Assembly: GCA_041395205.1 (NCBI GenBank)
Contig: JAWLAZ010000001.1
Coordinates: forward strand, 806,001 to 870,000
Reading direction: 5' to 3'
Source of the DNA: JAHEFU01 sp041395205
GTDB lineage: Bacteria > 4484-113 > JAFGCY01
DNA: 64,000 nt
This document shows positions 63,234-64,000 of the stretch, one piece after another. The notes beneath the pieces were generated by a model, which had not been told where the DNA came from, ran no database searches, and was given only the letters and a program-made list of their open reading frames with translations. Each line of letters opens with the position of its first letter. Positions within the stretch are counted from its first letter, which is position 1. Position numbers and translations under genes: made by a program.

Positions 63234-64000
63234 TTACAGCGGGTCGGTGTCGGAGAGCAGGATTGACAACAGGCGTTCGAGGTCCTCGTCGCCGTGGTAG
63301 CTGATCGTGATGCTGCCGTTGCCGGCGGACTCCGCCAGGCGTACGCGCGTGCCCAGATGCTCCATCAGGCGGCCTTCGGCCTGCTTGAGGCGGCTCGGCT
63401 CGCTGCTCTTCACGCTCTGCTTGCGGCGCGGACGGCGGATCGGCTCACGGTTGGCAGCCTCGGCCGCACGGCGCTCCAGTTCACGCACGCTCCAGCCCTC
63501 GCGCGCGCAGCTTTCGGCGATCTCCTCGCGCTGCTCACCCGGGAAGCTGAGGATCGAGCGGCCGTGTCCGGCGCTGATCCGCCCGTCGCGCACGAGCTGC
63601 TTGACCTTGTCACTGAGCTCCAGCAGGCGCAGGGTGTTGCTCACCGCCGGGCGGCTCTTGCCGATCACCTCGGCGAGCTGGCTCGTGGTGTAGGCATAGC
63701 GGTTCTGCAGGTTCTCCAGTGCTTCCGCGACCTCGATCTCATTCAGGTCGGCGCGGATCAGGTTCTCGACGAGCGAGAGTTCCTGCAGCTGGCGGTCGGA
63801 GAAGTCACGCACGATCGCCTGGATCGTGCTCTGCCCGAGGTCGCGGCAGGCGCGCAGGCGGCGCTCCCCGGTCACGAGCTGGTAGCGGCCGTTGTCAGCG
63901 CTGCGCACCGTCACCGGCTGCAGCAGGCCCTGGCTGCGGATGCTGGCCCGCAGTTCGTTGAGCTCCTCCTGGTCGAACTCACGGCGCGGCTGGAAGGGGT
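63234..64000 (-). CDS. parB: Chromosome-partitioning protein ParB (5' end outside window)
   Basis: The frame is open to the window edge, so the start lies beyond base 64000. The visible part begins within the ParB/Srx CTPase domain (PFQPRREFDQEELNELRAS), then LVTGERRLRACRDLG. The helix-turn-helix that reads parS follows (TTSQLAEVIGKSRPAVSNTL), then ISAGHGRSIL. A basic linker (REPIRRPRRKQ) leads to the C-terminal dimerisation domain. ParB loads onto parS near the origin and slides as a CTP-dependent clamp, working with ParA and SMC. parA is usually immediately upstream and would be outside the window. The origin may therefore not be far. Confidence 0.95.
   Translation of the reverse strand, partial: PFQPRREFDQEELNELRASIRSQGLLQPVTVRSADNGRYQLVTGERRLRACRDLGQSTIQAIVRDFSDRQLQELSLVENLIRADLNEIEVAEALENLQNRYAYTTSQLAEVIGKSRPAVSNTLRLLELSDKVKQLVRDGRISAGHGRSILSFPGEQREEIAESCAREGWSVRELERRAAEAANREPIRRPRRKQSVKSSEPSRLKQAEGRLMEHLGTRVRLAESAGNGSITISYHGDEDLERLLSILLSDTDPL

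Overview
This is a GC-rich bacterial chromosome segment (by eye roughly 60-65% GC) from a diderm-like, probably uncultured organism. It is rich in secreted lipoproteins: at least ten genes carry a lipobox. It also encodes an S-layer-homology (SLH) lipoprotein, a multiheme cytochrome, DsbD, CRTAC1-type FG-GAP/UnbV proteins and a chromosomal ParB. I cannot place it in a phylum from the sequence alone. No tRNA, rRNA or CRISPR array was found.

Layout. 1-3.5 kb: the end of a ClpB/ClpC ATPase, an AT-rich membrane protein and an Ig-domain lipoprotein. 3.6-4.9 kb: a REP-associated tyrosine transposase (RAYT) between two oppositely oriented arrays of the same hairpin repeat. 4.9-8.3 kb: a four-gene membrane operon on the minus strand, led by a DUF6754-like protein. 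8.6-10 kb: a decayed propeller-type gene. 10.4-18.3 kb: a class III aminotransferase, a metal-binding domain protein, an ECF sigma factor with a membrane partner, lipoproteins and a lone urocanate hydratase. 18.4-20.5 kb: an AT-rich island with a DUF262/GmrSD-like defence gene and an acetyltransferase. 21.4-30.2 kb: a DUF1801 protein, three DinB paralogues, two large lipoproteins that share a novel-looking N-terminal domain, an amine oxidase and the SLH protein. 30.7-31.8 kb: an orphan immunity-like gene behind a truncated toxin tail. 32.9-37.6 kb: DsbD plus an 11-heme cytochrome lipoprotein. 37.9-58.5 kb: a tandem duplication of a three-gene cassette (a ~1600-residue lipoprotein, an ankyrin lipoprotein and a ~1240-residue FG-GAP/UnbV lipoprotein). 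58.7-64 kb: an ECF sigma/anti-sigma pair, a membrane protein, a ClpB-like AAA ATPase and ParB.

Three patterns cut across the window. (1) A family of ~26-bp hairpin repeats shares a constant GGAGG head while the two stem arms change together; one subtype brackets the RAYT gene. (2) At least eight genes have a TANNNT box exactly 6 nt before the start codon and no Shine-Dalgarno sequence, which points to leaderless mRNAs. (3) Single-base indels break reading frames almost only inside the near-identical halves of the duplicated giant gene, in repeat arrays and at homopolymers. That looks more like residual long-read consensus error than true pseudogenes.

The best candidate for an undescribed system is the duplicated cassette at 37.9-58.5 kb. 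In it, two giant surface lipoproteins keep a nearly identical body but carry different C-terminal tips, and each is followed by an ankyrin lipoprotein and a Ca-binding FG-GAP/UnbV lipoprotein.
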